A stretch of DNA of 64,000 nt from Candidatus Nitrosopelagicus sp. (lineage in GTDB: Archaea; Thermoproteota; Nitrososphaeria; Nitrososphaerales; Nitrosopumilaceae), in contig JAOMDA010000002.1 in assembly GCA_028345295.1 (NCBI GenBank), positions 62,001 through 126,000 of the forward strand. The letters run 5' to 3'. Below the pieces are notes generated by a model. It was not told where the DNA came from, ran no database searches, and was given only the letters and a program-made list of their open reading frames with translations. The translations under genes and the position numbers were made by a program. Of this stretch, positions 9,597 to 18,328 are shown in pieces. The number at the start of each line of letters is the position of its first letter. Position 1 is the first letter of the stretch.

Positions 9597-10568
9597 ATGG
9601 CACAACTAGAACAACAAGATCCAATTTACAGAACCTCCCCTGAGAGGACTGTTAAAATGATGGTGATAATGCTAGGAATCTGTATTGCAGGAGGCGGAAT
9701 ATTCTTTGGAATGTGGGATTATTGGATTTCAATGCCACCTGCTGCTGGAAACTTAGAAGCCACAACAGGAGATCATGGTGGTGCAGCAAGTGGTCCTGTT
9801 ACATCAACAGGAGTAGAAATTCCTGTATCTCTATCATTTGTTGAGAGTAGTGACTTTAGAACATTAGCGTTTAATGCCTTACCTGGTGAATCAGGTAATA
9901 ATCCAACTATTACAGCAAATGTTGGAGATAAAATTGTATTTGATGTGATTAATGATGGAGTATCTTTTCATGCATTTGGTGTGACAGCAGCAGAAGAAGG
10001 GTTTGAGGGAATTTTCCCAGGGAGTGAAATTGCAGCTGCAACAAACCCACTAAAAGCGGGAGAGAGTGGAGTTTCCGAATTTGTACCATCTGAACCAGGA
10101 ACTTACTATTACATCTGTACTGTTCCAGGACATAGAATGCAGGGTATGGTAGGAGAAATTATAGTTAGTGCACCTGGTGCAAAAGCAGAGGCTGCAGCCC
10201 CAACAGGAGTTAGCCACGATCTTACTTTAGATTTTGTCGAGAGTAGTGATTTTAGAACATTAGCGTTTAACGCATTACCAGGAGAACCTGGAAGTAATCC
10301 TGAAATTCGTGTAAACTCTGGTGATGAAGTAACAATTACAACTGTTAATGCCGGAAAATCTTTCCATGCATTTGGTGTTGTTTCAAACCCAGATGACTTT
10401 AACAGTGTTATTTTTGATTCTGCAATTGCTGCAGCAACTAACCCTCTAAAACCTGGTGAATCTGGCTCAGTAACATTCTTGGCAGGTGCACCAGGAACTT
10501 ACTATTACATCTGTACAGTTCCAGGACATGCATTACAAGGTATGCAGGGTTCATTTATTGTAGAGTAA
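9597..10568 (+). CDS. Membrane-anchored protein with two tandem type-1 copper (plastocyanin-like) domains
   Basis: N-terminal TM; two repeats each with SFHAFGV...YYYICTVPGHxxQGM (His-Cys-His-Met ligands). Confidence 0.93.
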   Translation: MAQLEQQDPIYRTSPERTVKMMVIMLGICIAGGGIFFGMWDYWISMPPAAGNLEATTGDHGGAASGPVTSTGVEIPVSLSFVESSDFRTLAFNALPGESGNNPTITANVGDKIVFDVINDGVSFHAFGVTAAEEGFEGIFPGSEIAAATNPLKAGESGVSEFVPSEPGTYYYICTVPGHRMQGMVGEIIVSAPGAKAEAAAPTGVSHDLTLDFVESSDFRTLAFNALPGEPGSNPEIRVNSGDEVTITTVNAGKSFHAFGVVSNPDDFNSVIFDSAIAAATNPLKPGESGSVTFLAGAPGTYYYICTVPGHALQGMQGSFIVE

Positions 10569-10569
10569 T

Positions 10570-11013
10570 TTGATTCTAAAATATCTGGCATTAGCATCTC
10601 TTGTAATACTATACTCACTGATGTTTGTAGGCGGATACATTTCTGCAGCAGGATTAGGTTTGACATGTCCTGAATGGCCTTTATGTCCAAATGGAATTAT
10701 GCCTGATGATGAATATTTCATAGAATGGGTTCATAGAACAGTTGCAGCAACAACAGGTGTCTTTATTTTAGCTACCACAATTGGTGCTTGGATAAACAAG
10801 GACGCAGGAAGAAAAATTAAATTTACAAGTGCATTTGCAAGTGCACTTGTAGTTACACAGATAACTCTAGGTGCAATAGTAATTGACACTAAACTACATG
10901 CTGTATTAGTGGCAATACACCTAGGAATTGGAATCTTACTCTTTGCAATGGTTTTGCTAACAGTTTTGTTTGCATTTAGGCTAGGAAAACCTGTTTTACA
11001 TACTAATGCTTAG
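10570..11013 (+). CDS. Compact (4-TM) CtaA/Cox15-like heme A synthase
   Basis: GLTCPEWPLCPN Cys pair, EWVHRTVA heme-ligand-like His, second His in KLHAVLVAIHLG; TTG start. Confidence 0.75.
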   Translation: MILKYLALASLVILYSLMFVGGYISAAGLGLTCPEWPLCPNGIMPDDEYFIEWVHRTVAATTGVFILATTIGAWINKDAGRKIKFTSAFASALVVTQITLGAIVIDTKLHAVLVAIHLGIGILLFAMVLLTVLFAFRLGKPVLHTNA

Positions 11014-11527
11014 AAATTCGTTTTAGTATTCTAGGAATAAAAATTATCCCCATTATTCCAGCAAAAATTAATCCACCTGTTGCTATTGCACCAATGAAGA
11101 TATATCCAAATGGTGATTGTGTACTAATGTTAAATGTAAATGTCAATGGATTTCCATAATCCATTGGATCATAAAGATCAACTCTAAAGATATGATTTCC
11201 TGAATCTATGAAGACAAAATCAGTTGTAAAATGTGCACCATTAATTGATTGTGGTCTTATTGCATCAATCTGCTCTTCGTTGAAGAAAATTCTAATTCCC
11301 ACTGTGAAATCATCGACCTCATTATAATCCAGATCTGTAACTCTGATTAGAACCTGCGATTTTTCACCGATTTGTGGAAACTCTGGTTGTGTTGCGATCT
11401 GAATTCTGTATTCTCCTAGAGTTTCCTCAGATGAATTAAAAAGTGAATGTGCATTAGCATCTAAAATTATAGGCACACCAGAAAAAATGAAAAAAGATAA
11501 AATGAAAACTTTGAAAATTTGTTTCAA
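11003..11527 (-). CDS. Secreted/membrane-anchored hypothetical protein (Ig-like ectodomain, C-terminal TM)
   Basis: Signal peptide, beta-rich ectodomain, terminal TM IFIGAIATGGLIFAGIMGIIF. Confidence 0.65.
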   Translation of the reverse strand: MKQIFKVFILSFFIFSGVPIILDANAHSLFNSSEETLGEYRIQIATQPEFPQIGEKSQVLIRVTDLDYNEVDDFTVGIRIFFNEEQIDAIRPQSINGAHFTTDFVFIDSGNHIFRVDLYDPMDYGNPLTFTFNISTQSPFGYIFIGAIATGGLIFAGIMGIIFIPRILKRISKH

Positions 11528-11623
11528 TCACTTTAAATCTTCATCGATCAATATATTATAATTCGTAAATTACTTCTAGAAATTGTCAAAAGCTTTAAAT
11601 TCATATCAACAAGAGTTTGAATC

Positions 11624-12223
11624 GTGACTATAGTAAAAAAATCCATAGACATTAAAGCCCCAATTGATACCGTCTTTACTTACTTTGCAAGACCAGAACA
11701 TGTTTCTGATCAAATGTCTGAGAAAGGTGTTGGAATGACTGTTATTCCAATGGACATCAAAGCAGGAATGGGTGTAGGTACAACCTTTAGAGTTATTGGT
11801 GATTTTAGTGGAAAAAGACTAGAGTGGGATTGTGAAACAACTGAATTTGTAAGAGAGGAAAGAATCTCTGCAAAAATGATCAAAGGTAAATTCAAAAGAT
11901 GGGAAATTACAACCGAGTTTAAGTCACTCTCTGATAATCTCACAAATGTTAGTATGACTGTTAACTATGAAATGCCATTGGGTCCATTAGGCGGAATTCT
12001 TGACAAAGTTAAGTTTGCAAAATCTGCTGAAAACGGATTGGAGACGGCACTTTTCAAAGTTAGAGGTCTTTTGGAAGGAAATGGCTCAATTCCAGTGTAT
12101 ATCACACTAGATGCATATCAGAAACTTCTTGCTGAGAAGAAAAAAATGAACAACGTTCCAGTTTCTACTGTTCTTACTTCGATTCTGGAAAAATATGAAA
12201 GCATAGAAGAAATTAAGAATTAA
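11624..12223 (+). CDS. SRPBCC/polyketide cyclase-type protein with C-terminal extension
   Basis: KSIDIKAPIDTVFTYFARPEHVSD pattern; GTG start preceded by TATA-like ctttaaatt. Confidence 0.7.
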   Translation: MTIVKKSIDIKAPIDTVFTYFARPEHVSDQMSEKGVGMTVIPMDIKAGMGVGTTFRVIGDFSGKRLEWDCETTEFVREERISAKMIKGKFKRWEITTEFKSLSDNLTNVSMTVNYEMPLGPLGGILDKVKFAKSAENGLETALFKVRGLLEGNGSIPVYITLDAYQKLLAEKKKMNNVPVSTVLTSILEKYESIEEIKN

Positions 12224-12273
12224 TTTTCAAAAATCCCAAGTTTAATAACGATAGTATTTTTTTATTTCTTTGT

Positions 12274-12347
12274 GGGTCTATAGCGCAGCCAGGTAGCGCA
12301 CCGGACTCTTAATCCGGCTGTCATGGGTTCGAATCCCATTAGACCCG
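12274..12347 (+). tRNA. tRNA-Lys (CTT)
   Basis: GGGTCTATAGCGCAGCCAGGTAGCGCACCGGACTCTTAATCCGGCTGTCATGGGTTCGAATCCCATTAGACCCG cloverleaf, anticodon CTT. Confidence 0.95.
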
Positions 12348-12355
12348 CTTTTATT

Positions 12356-12913
12356 TTATAATTTTTTTAATAAGGTAAATCTTGTTTGAACTTGTCCATA
12401 ATCTTCATGCAAGTCTACATCACTAACCAATTTTATTTTATAGTTTAACCATTTTTCTCCCATATTTCGAAATTTATGATTTTCATCAATCTGTTTTTCA
12501 GTTTTTTCATATTTCTCACAATGCATTATCCATCTTTTAGATACCCTAAAAATTTCTGAAATTCCTTGTTTTAAGATATCATCATCTAGATAATTCATTA
12601 ATCCATGTGTAAATACAAAATCTATTGAGGAATCTTCAAATGGTAATTTAGATATGTCTCCTTTTTGAAAATTTACATTTGAAATTTTTTCTTTTGCAAT
12701 TTCTAATGCATGTTCATTTAGATCAATCCCATGTAATTGGAATGAATCTGGAAATAATCTTAAATCAATTCCTGTACCACAACCTATCTCTAAAATACTC
12801 TGTACTCCTGGTAAAGAACTAGCTAAATCTCTAACATACTTTGAAAATTCTTCATTATACCTTGATTCATTTTCATCTGCATACTTATTCCAAAACTCAG
12901 TATCATATTTCAT
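12356..12913 (-). CDS. Class I SAM-dependent methyltransferase
   Basis: SILEIGCGTGIDLRLFP motif I and FQKGDISKLPFEDSSIDFVF. Confidence 0.88.
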   Translation of the reverse strand: MKYDTEFWNKYADENESRYNEEFSKYVRDLASSLPGVQSILEIGCGTGIDLRLFPDSFQLHGIDLNEHALEIAKEKISNVNFQKGDISKLPFEDSSIDFVFTHGLMNYLDDDILKQGISEIFRVSKRWIMHCEKYEKTEKQIDENHKFRNMGEKWLNYKIKLVSDVDLHEDYGQVQTRFTLLKKL

Positions 12914-12922
12914 AATAATTAC

Positions 12923-13093
12923 CTAATCTTGGTGCTTACATCCACAAGGAACAAGTTTAGTATCAAAAGTACAGTCATGTGGTCCTTCTGAACTTCCATC
13001 AATTGGAATTTCTTTCATACAATCTTTGTGTTTTCCTTTCTTACAAAACCAACAGATTTGTGGATTTGTTCCTGGTGATGAGCACGATTCCAT
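12923..13093 (-). CDS. 56-aa Cys-rich small protein (putative zinc-binding); not in ORF track
   Basis: Manual translation MESCSSPGTNPQICWFCKKGKHKDCMKEIPIDGSSEGPHDCTFDTKLVPCGCKHQD*; 7 Cys; upstream of methyltransferase. Confidence 0.7.
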   Translation of the reverse strand: MESCSSPGTNPQICWFCKKGKHKDCMKEIPIDGSSEGPHDCTFDTKLVPCGCKHQD

Positions 13094-13129
13094 ATCTTCT
13101 TTAATTATTTTACCGTTAAAAAATTAATC

Positions 13130-14044
13130 TCACAAAAATTTGAGCCATTTAAGGAATCTCTTATCCTGTCCCATTACTACATCCATGAATGATTTCTGTA
13201 ATTCCTTTGTTACAGGACCAATTTTGCCTGTTCCAATTTTTTTATTGTTAATTTTAGTTACGGATTTTACTTCTGCTGCAGTACCAGTCATGAATATTTC
13301 ATCAGCTGAAAACAAGTTGTTTATTGTAATGTCCTTTTGAATAACTTTTTTTCCATTAACCTTGAGTAGTTTGATTACACTATCTCTGGTTATTCCATCA
13401 AGTATGTCAGCATCTAATGGAGGTGTAGTTATTTTTCCATTTTTCAGCACAAAAATATTTTCGGCACTTCCTTCAGCAATTTTTCCATTATTATTTAGCA
13501 TTATTGCTTCATCATATCCACTGTTTAATGCCTCCATTCTAGCTAATGCAGCATTAGAGTAGTTTGCTGCAGACTTTGCTTGCATTGGTTGTGATTTTGA
13601 ATCAATTCTTACCCATTTTGAAATTTTGCATTTTGCACCTGAAAACTTTCCTGCCTTTGATTCACCCATTTTCCATTCCCAACATGCTATTGAAACATCT
13701 ACTCTATTTTGTATTGGTGTTAATCCCATTGTACCATATCCATAATATGCAAGTGGTCTGATGTAACACTCTTTTAATTTACTAGCCTTAACAGTTTTAA
13801 TTATAGCATCTGAAATTTTCTTCTTTGAATAAGGAATTTTCATAGAATATAATCTTGCAGAATTAAATAATCTGTTTACATGTTCAGGTAATCGAAATAT
13901 TGCAGAACCATTGGGAGTATCATAACATCTTATTCCTTCAAAGATTGATGTGGAATAATGTAATGCATGGGTAAGAACATGAACTTTGGCATTTTTAAAA
14001 GGAACTAATTTTCCATTCATCCAAATTTTTCCCACTTCTTTCAT
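13130..14044 (-). CDS. ilvE: Branched-chain amino acid aminotransferase
   Basis: VHVLTHALHYSTSIFEGIRCY, NNNGKIAEGSAENIFVLKNG motifs. Confidence 0.93.
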   Translation of the reverse strand: MKEVGKIWMNGKLVPFKNAKVHVLTHALHYSTSIFEGIRCYDTPNGSAIFRLPEHVNRLFNSARLYSMKIPYSKKKISDAIIKTVKASKLKECYIRPLAYYGYGTMGLTPIQNRVDVSIACWEWKMGESKAGKFSGAKCKISKWVRIDSKSQPMQAKSAANYSNAALARMEALNSGYDEAIMLNNNGKIAEGSAENIFVLKNGKITTPPLDADILDGITRDSVIKLLKVNGKKVIQKDITINNLFSADEIFMTGTAAEVKSVTKINNKKIGTGKIGPVTKELQKSFMDVVMGQDKRFLKWLKFL

Positions 14045-14159
14045 GTGATAAAAATATCAGGTCGTAATTTAAACAATTATTGAATTCTATTCAAACCACA
14101 AAAATTTGAGCGTGGAAAATATACTCAATATAGATCAGATTAAATAACGAATATGATCT

Positions 14160-14255
14160 ATGATAATTAAGCGTGTTTTGGGTAACGCCGGACTAATTCT
14201 AGACGATGGTCCAAGAACAAACCCAGAATGGCACTACTGGTCTAATGACCTTTAG
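14160..14255 (+). other. Possible 31-aa microprotein ORF or ncRNA
   Basis: ATG...TAG: MIIKRVLGNAGLILDDGPRTNPEWHYWSNDL; locally higher GC than flanking intergenic DNA. Confidence 0.35.
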
Positions 14256-14269
14256 CGCCATGACGTTAA

Positions 14270-15691
14270 TTAAATAAATTTAATTTTTGACCTTTCTGAA
14301 TGTATGGCTGCAATTCCTTTTGCAACGTTATCATCAGAATCTTCTATCACAATAATTATTCTTGAAGTTTCTTCTTGTGCATCAAGATTCAAAATGTTCA
14401 AACCAGCATCACCAACTTTGGAACTTGCTTTTGACGCAATCTGCTGAACTCTCCACATCTCATCACCAATTAGTGTAATTACTCCTCTTTGGTATGAAAT
14501 ATTGGCTAGTGCATCAAAACTAAGAATATATTTCTCATTTCTATTTACATAATCCCCATCAAGAAATAGAATTCTGGCAAACTCCATTCCATCTTTTGTA
14601 AAAGGTGATAAAATGATGAATTCGCTATATCGTTTTTCTTGTTCTAATGATTCTAGTAAATTTTTTGCGCTAGATGATTCAATTCGTAATATGGCACAAT
14701 TTTTCTTCCCCGTTACTATCTTCAAGGGATGACCATTTTGTTCACTTGGCTTTCTCTGAATTCTAGTAATCTGTTCTGGTTTGTTCATATCTGTGACTAT
14801 AACTTGCATGTCCACTCCATTTTCAACAATTTCTTTGATTGCAATTGGATCAATGATTTTCATTCCAAACATACCTGCCAATCTTGCCTCATTATATGAT
14901 AGATCGCTGATTTGCTCTAATTCATCTTGCACAATTTTTGGATCTGCTGAGACCACAGAACTATCTTTTTCCAGATCAATCACCGTGTCGTATTTTTTAT
15001 GAAATAGAATTCCTATATCAGCAGCTGTTCTATCAGAACCACCTCTTTCATACGTAGTAATAATTCCGTCTTCTGTTTTACCAATAAATCCACCAATTGA
15101 CACAACGTCATTTTGTTTAACCAAATCTTCTAATTTTTCTGTGTGTTTATTAGATTGAGCAAAAACAAAGTTTGTTGATTCTATATTATTGTCTGTGATT
15201 ATAGGCCAATCATCTAGTGAAATTGACTCGGATTTTATTCCATTACTTTTTAGAACAAAATTTAGTACATGAGACATCAAAACTTCGCCAGAATATGCAA
15301 GTGCTTTTGCTCTAATTTCATCTTCAAATTTATCAAGTGCCCTTGCATCTTCCAAGGATTTCAAAGACATCTCTAACATATCACTAATTTTTGCTCTACA
15401 TTCCTCTTTGTAATCATTATTTACCATTTCAAGAATATGCGAATATGTTTCTGAAACAAGATTGAAATCAACATTCTGGACATCTTTATTTTCTCCACCC
15501 AGACCTAGTATTACATCTGTAAGCGAGGTTTTTTGACCATTAATTGTAGTTAGTGGTGCTGAACAGACAACTATGACCTTCGAGTCTTCTTTCAAATGTC
15601 TTATTCTTTCCAGTATGGTAGGCAATCCTTCACCATTAATTCCTATTGCACTTCCACCAAACTTTACGACGATTAGTTTTTCCATATCCAA
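14270..15691 (-). CDS. lysC: Aspartate kinase
   Basis: IVVKFGGSAIG start, TTYERGGSDRTAADIG, C-terminal ACT-like region. Confidence 0.93.
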   Translation of the reverse strand: MDMEKLIVVKFGGSAIGINGEGLPTILERIRHLKEDSKVIVVCSAPLTTINGQKTSLTDVILGLGGENKDVQNVDFNLVSETYSHILEMVNNDYKEECRAKISDMLEMSLKSLEDARALDKFEDEIRAKALAYSGEVLMSHVLNFVLKSNGIKSESISLDDWPIITDNNIESTNFVFAQSNKHTEKLEDLVKQNDVVSIGGFIGKTEDGIITTYERGGSDRTAADIGILFHKKYDTVIDLEKDSSVVSADPKIVQDELEQISDLSYNEARLAGMFGMKIIDPIAIKEIVENGVDMQVIVTDMNKPEQITRIQRKPSEQNGHPLKIVTGKKNCAILRIESSSAKNLLESLEQEKRYSEFIILSPFTKDGMEFARILFLDGDYVNRNEKYILSFDALANISYQRGVITLIGDEMWRVQQIASKASSKVGDAGLNILNLDAQEETSRIIIVIEDSDDNVAKGIAAIHSERSKIKFI

Positions 15692-15772
15692 AATTGAACC
15701 AGTATGGATGATTTAATTCTATTTTTTGTCTTTATCAAAGGTTTAAATGGTTTTTAACAAGAAATTTTCAAA

Positions 15773-15847
15773 GGGCTCGTAGTCTAGCTCGGTTATGACG
15801 TCGCCCTTACACGGCGAAGATCCGGTGTTCAAATCACCGCGGGCCCA
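15773..15847 (+). tRNA. tRNA-Val (TAC)
   Basis: GGGCTCGTAGTCTAGCTCGGTTATGACGTCGCCCTTACACGGCGAAGATCCGGTGTTCAAATCACCGCGGGCCCA; anticodon loop CTTACAC. Confidence 0.94.
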
Positions 15848-15908
15848 CTTCACCACTGTAATATTTTTTAGTCTCAATTTACGATGTATAGTATTGACTG
15901 AATTGAGT

Positions 15909-16145
15909 ATGAATGAAAAAATGATTCTTATTCAGTATGCAATTCAGAAGTATGAAAATGAAGAAGAATTGCTTGAAAAATTACAGAATGTTTTGCCTGA
16001 AAAAGATATTCAGCGAAGTTTAGATACTCTTATTGGAACACAGCGTGTAAGAAGAATAGGTCCAGAAGTTTTACAAAATAATGAAAGTCATACTGAATTA
16101 CCAGATTTACCAGACAACATCAAAGAACTCTTGGAAAAAATTTAA
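15909..16145 (+). CDS. Small conserved hypothetical protein
   Basis: MNEKMILIQYAIQKYENEEELLEKLQ...; start moved downstream of the tRNA. Confidence 0.55.
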   Translation: MNEKMILIQYAIQKYENEEELLEKLQNVLPEKDIQRSLDTLIGTQRVRRIGPEVLQNNESHTELPDLPDNIKELLEKI

Positions 16146-16147
16146 TT

Positions 16148-17029
16148 TTAAAAACCACGTAGTCCTTCTGGCCTAACTACTTCTGGATGCTCTTTCATCC
16201 AAGTAATTTTATCTAACATTGCTTGTTTGTCTTCTGGAAACGTCCCTGCAATATTATATGCATTTGAACCATGATTAGCACGAAAAACTACTTTATCATT
16301 TACATTAATTTCTGTAACCAGTTCTTCAAGTTCATCTATTGCTTCTGAATCTGAAATTCGAATAAATTCTTCATCAAATTTTGTCAAAAATTCATCTTTT
16401 ATTCCATTTTCTAAATAAAGTGTAAGTGCACCAACATAATCTGGTTTTACTTCACTAATCACTTTGGCAGTTTCTCTTGCATTTTCACTTGAATATTTAC
16501 TACCACCTATTCCTAGTATGACCATACATGATAATGTGAATCCAGCATCTTTTGCTTTCTTGCATGATTTGATTATTGTTTTTGCCGTTGCACCTTTTGT
16601 AACTTTCTTTAGAAGAATGTCAGAACCAGTTTCGATTCCAAGATATAGCATGTTTAGTCCAGCTTTCTTCATAGCATCTAATTCTTCAGGAGTTTTTTTG
16701 AGAAGATTCATTGGCATTGCATAACAAGAGACACGTTCAAGATTTGAAAATTTTTCATAGATATACTTGACAATTTGTATCATGTATTCTGTATCAAGGT
16801 TCAATGCATCTCCGTCTGCAAGAAAAATTTTTGTAGTATCTGGAAGCATTTTTGACATCATGTCAATTTCACCTTTTACCTCTTCCCAGCTTCTTTCAGA
16901 ATAATCCTTACTCCGATACATATCACAAAATGAGCATTCATTAAATGAACATCCAAGTGTTACCTGAAATATCAATGATTTTGCTTCTGACGGTGGCCTG
17001 TAAAGAGGTGCATCATAATTAAGCATCAT
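16148..17029 (-). CDS. Radical SAM protein (CX4CX2C variant)
   Basis: FQVTLGCSFNECSFCDMYRSK; YLGIETGSD. Confidence 0.88.
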   Translation of the reverse strand: MMLNYDAPLYRPPSEAKSLIFQVTLGCSFNECSFCDMYRSKDYSERSWEEVKGEIDMMSKMLPDTTKIFLADGDALNLDTEYMIQIVKYIYEKFSNLERVSCYAMPMNLLKKTPEELDAMKKAGLNMLYLGIETGSDILLKKVTKGATAKTIIKSCKKAKDAGFTLSCMVILGIGGSKYSSENARETAKVISEVKPDYVGALTLYLENGIKDEFLTKFDEEFIRISDSEAIDELEELVTEINVNDKVVFRANHGSNAYNIAGTFPEDKQAMLDKITWMKEHPEVVRPEGLRGF

Positions 17030-17062
17030 ACTTGTTGTAATACAAATTGTAATTTATCGTTT

Positions 17063-17560
17063 TTGAAGAAAAAACTAGAATATATGGTCAAATTCAAGAG
17101 AGTTATGAATAGCGAACGCCTACAATACTTGAAACTTAACAAAAACATATTCCTAGCTTTTCTTGTTTCAATGACAGTCTCTGCATTGGGGGCGAATTAT
17201 TTTGCAGACCAAATTGAACTATTGAATAGTACAATCACATTAATGATTGATCATTCTGTCTACTATGCTGTATTTGGAACTCTTTTCTATTTAGATAATA
17301 AGAAAAAATACATTCTAGAAAATGGAAAAATTAACAGATTATTATTAAAATCAGATTTATTAAAAATTGTTCTTTCATTTGGTAGTAGTGAAATAATCTA
17401 TTCAATTGTTAGATGGGGAGTACAATACGAATTGTTAATATTGAATTATGATGCATATATGGCGTCAGTAATATCTCACATTTTAGCAGCAATAGTATTT
17501 TTTATTGTAATAAATCTTGGAGTAAACTTTACAAAATTATTTAAAAATAAAAATCGATAA
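17063..17560 (+). CDS. Hypothetical multi-TM membrane protein
   Basis: Four hydrophobic segments. Confidence 0.6.
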   Translation: MKKKLEYMVKFKRVMNSERLQYLKLNKNIFLAFLVSMTVSALGANYFADQIELLNSTITLMIDHSVYYAVFGTLFYLDNKKKYILENGKINRLLLKSDLLKIVLSFGSSEIIYSIVRWGVQYELLILNYDAYMASVISHILAAIVFFIVINLGVNFTKLFKNKNR

Positions 17561-17584
17561 TAAATAAACTTCTGTTAATTCCAA

Positions 17585-18328
17585 TTAGAATAATTTGTAA
17601 TCAGATACAATTGTAAAAATAATATTTGCACCAATGAGACAAGTTACACCAGAAATTCCATATTTCATGTATCGTACAGTCTGTTTCATTTTTGAGGATA
17701 ATATGAAGGGCAATCCTATAATTCCACTGATAACTGCCATTCCAATTATACTACCAATTCCAAATAAAACCAAAAAATACATCATCGTCTCAAAACCCAT
17801 AAACACCGATGCAGTTAATGCTACAAGACTTCCACTACCAGCTATTCCATGAATGCTACCGATGATGAATGATCTATGGTCATGTTTGTGATCCTTAGTA
17901 TGATTGTGTGTATGAACATGTGAAATACCATCTTCATGTGTATGAGGATGAATATGGCTTTGCCCTAGAATATTCTTATTCCTGATTGTAAAAATACCCA
18001 AGGCAATTAGCATAACTCCAACAATTAATTCTGCTCCAATAAAGAATTCATTGCCTATGGTTAATGAGAGTCCTGCAATTAAAACTCCAATAATTATGAT
18101 GCTTGATGTGTGCCCAAATCCCCATATCATTCCTCTCCATGAAGACATGGCAGTAAGATTTCTTAGAGATTGTTTTTTTGTAAGACTTGATTTTCCAGAT
18201 ACGATTTGAGTTGACATTGCACTAATATGGTCTGGTTCAAATGCATGAATTAATCCAACCATAGCCCCAGCTGCCAAAATTAAAAAATGATTTTGAGTTT
18301 GAAATAATTCTATGAAAAAATCAAACAT
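17585..18328 (-). CDS. NicO-type nickel/cobalt permease with His-rich loop
   Basis: GLIHAFEPDHISAMSTQ (HxxxxDH), second motif HGIAGSGSLVAL, loop HIHPHTHEDGISHVHTHNHTKDHKHDH. Confidence 0.85.
   Translation of the reverse strand: MFDFFIELFQTQNHFLILAAGAMVGLIHAFEPDHISAMSTQIVSGKSSLTKKQSLRNLTAMSSWRGMIWGFGHTSSIIIIGVLIAGLSLTIGNEFFIGAELIVGVMLIALGIFTIRNKNILGQSHIHPHTHEDGISHVHTHNHTKDHKHDHRSFIIGSIHGIAGSGSLVALTASVFMGFETMMYFLVLFGIGSIIGMAVISGIIGLPFILSSKMKQTVRYMKYGISGVTCLIGANIIFTIVSDYKLF

Noticed and set aside
13140-13761. Three plus-strand ORFs opposite ilvE
   Set aside because: Mirror-frame ORFs of a conserved aminotransferase; no supporting features.
15795-15908. N-terminal part of ORF 15795..16145
   Set aside because: Overlaps tRNA-Val; internal ATG at 15909 is the likely start.
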